From Rhizobium sp. LCM 4573 (lineage in GTDB: Bacteria > Pseudomonadota > Alphaproteobacteria > Rhizobiales > Rhizobiaceae), in NCBI RefSeq assembly GCF_001854865.1, contig NZ_MDDW01000006.1, positions 38,066 to 51,503 of the forward strand: a stretch of 13,438 nt of DNA, written 5' to 3'. A program made the position numbers and the translations under genes. Shown in pieces: positions 13,240 to 13,438 of this stretch. Each line of letters opens with the position of its first letter. Positions within the stretch are counted from its first letter, which is position 1. The notes below the pieces were generated by a model. It made no database searches. It was not told the DNA's origin and saw only the letters and a list, made by a program, of their open reading frames with translations.

Positions 13240-13438
13240 ATGGCCGCCTATGATTACGACCTCTTTGTGATCGGTGGCGGATCGGGAGGCGTGCGGGCGG
13301 GCCGTGTCGCCGCCTCGCTCGGAAAGAGGGTGGCGATCGCCGAAGAATACCGTTTCGGCGGAACCTGCGTCATCCGTGGCTGCGTACCGAAGAAGCTCTT
13401 CGTCTACGCCTCGCAATTCGGCGAGCATTTCGAGGATG
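13240..13438 (+). CDS. gor: Glutathione reductase (5' end of gene only)
   Basis: The first 66 codons of a flavoprotein disulfide reductase cut by the right edge. It begins [20 protein letters not shown], the FAD-binding GxGxxG loop at residues 12-17, and reaches the redox-active pair in [13 protein letters not shown] (Cys43, Cys48). The CVIRGC form followed by LFVYAS is typical of alphaproteobacterial glutathione reductase rather than dihydrolipoamide dehydrogenase, which usually has CLNVGC. The enzyme reduces glutathione disulfide with NADPH in the cytoplasm. An in-frame ATG exists at 13201, but the ATG at 13240 has AAGGAG about nine bases upstream and matches the family start. The NADPH and interface domains are outside the window. 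Confidence 0.94.
   Translation, partial: MAAYDYDLFVIGGGSGGVRAGRVAASLGKRVAIAEEYRFGGTCVIRGCVPKKLFVYASQFGEHFED

Noticed and set aside
1..13438. tRNA, rRNA, CRISPR, insertion sequence, prophage or toxin-antitoxin content
   Set aside because: Reading both strands showed no tRNA-like cloverleaf, repeat-spacer pattern, transposase or integrase motif, or small gene pair of that kind.

Overview
The window looks like ordinary chromosome from an alphaproteobacterium of the Rhizobiaceae, most like Ensifer/Sinorhizobium. GC is in the low to mid 60s, several genes start with GTG or TTG, and the proteins read like rhizobial orthologs. From memory, the right-hand order (fumC, L,D-transpeptidase, gph, rpiA, DUF2059 gene, gor) resembles the Sinorhizobium meliloti chromosome. 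I could not run a search to confirm this.

Left end (1-1162): the start of moaA (molybdenum cofactor synthesis, minus strand), a divergent DUF971 gene, and a convergent MarR-type regulator.

Middle (1211-5154): accessory genes. The MarR gene is divergent from an alpha/beta hydrolase, with a near-palindrome in the promoter region between them. A flavin-binding PNPOx-like gene follows the hydrolase. An NmrA-like NAD(P)-binding oxidoreductase is divergent from a LysR regulator, and a T-N11-A box overlaps the predicted -35 of the oxidoreductase. After LysR comes a small, GC-poor DUF1801 gene that may be leaderless, then a GC-poor stretch with no gene. These genes plausibly form two regulator-plus-enzyme modules sensing small organic molecules; the substrates cannot be read from sequence.

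Right part (5332-13438): a soluble diguanylate cyclase with a GGEEF motif (minus); fumC, class II fumarase (minus), with a strong terminator; a 416-base divergent intergenic region with several hairpins; a large periplasmic L,D-transpeptidase (plus, TTG start); a minus-strand gph-GNAT operon; a plus-strand rpiA-DUF2059 operon ending in a strong terminator; and the start of gor, glutathione reductase. These are central carbon, cell-wall and redox housekeeping genes.

I found no tRNA, rRNA, CRISPR array, insertion sequence or integrase, and no clearly new multi-gene system. The most unusual point is at 10384-10419: the terminator of the L,D-transpeptidase gene also carries the end of the opposing GNAT gene. 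A run of seven T decides whether the GNAT protein stops there or reads on about 55 residues antisense into the transpeptidase gene.
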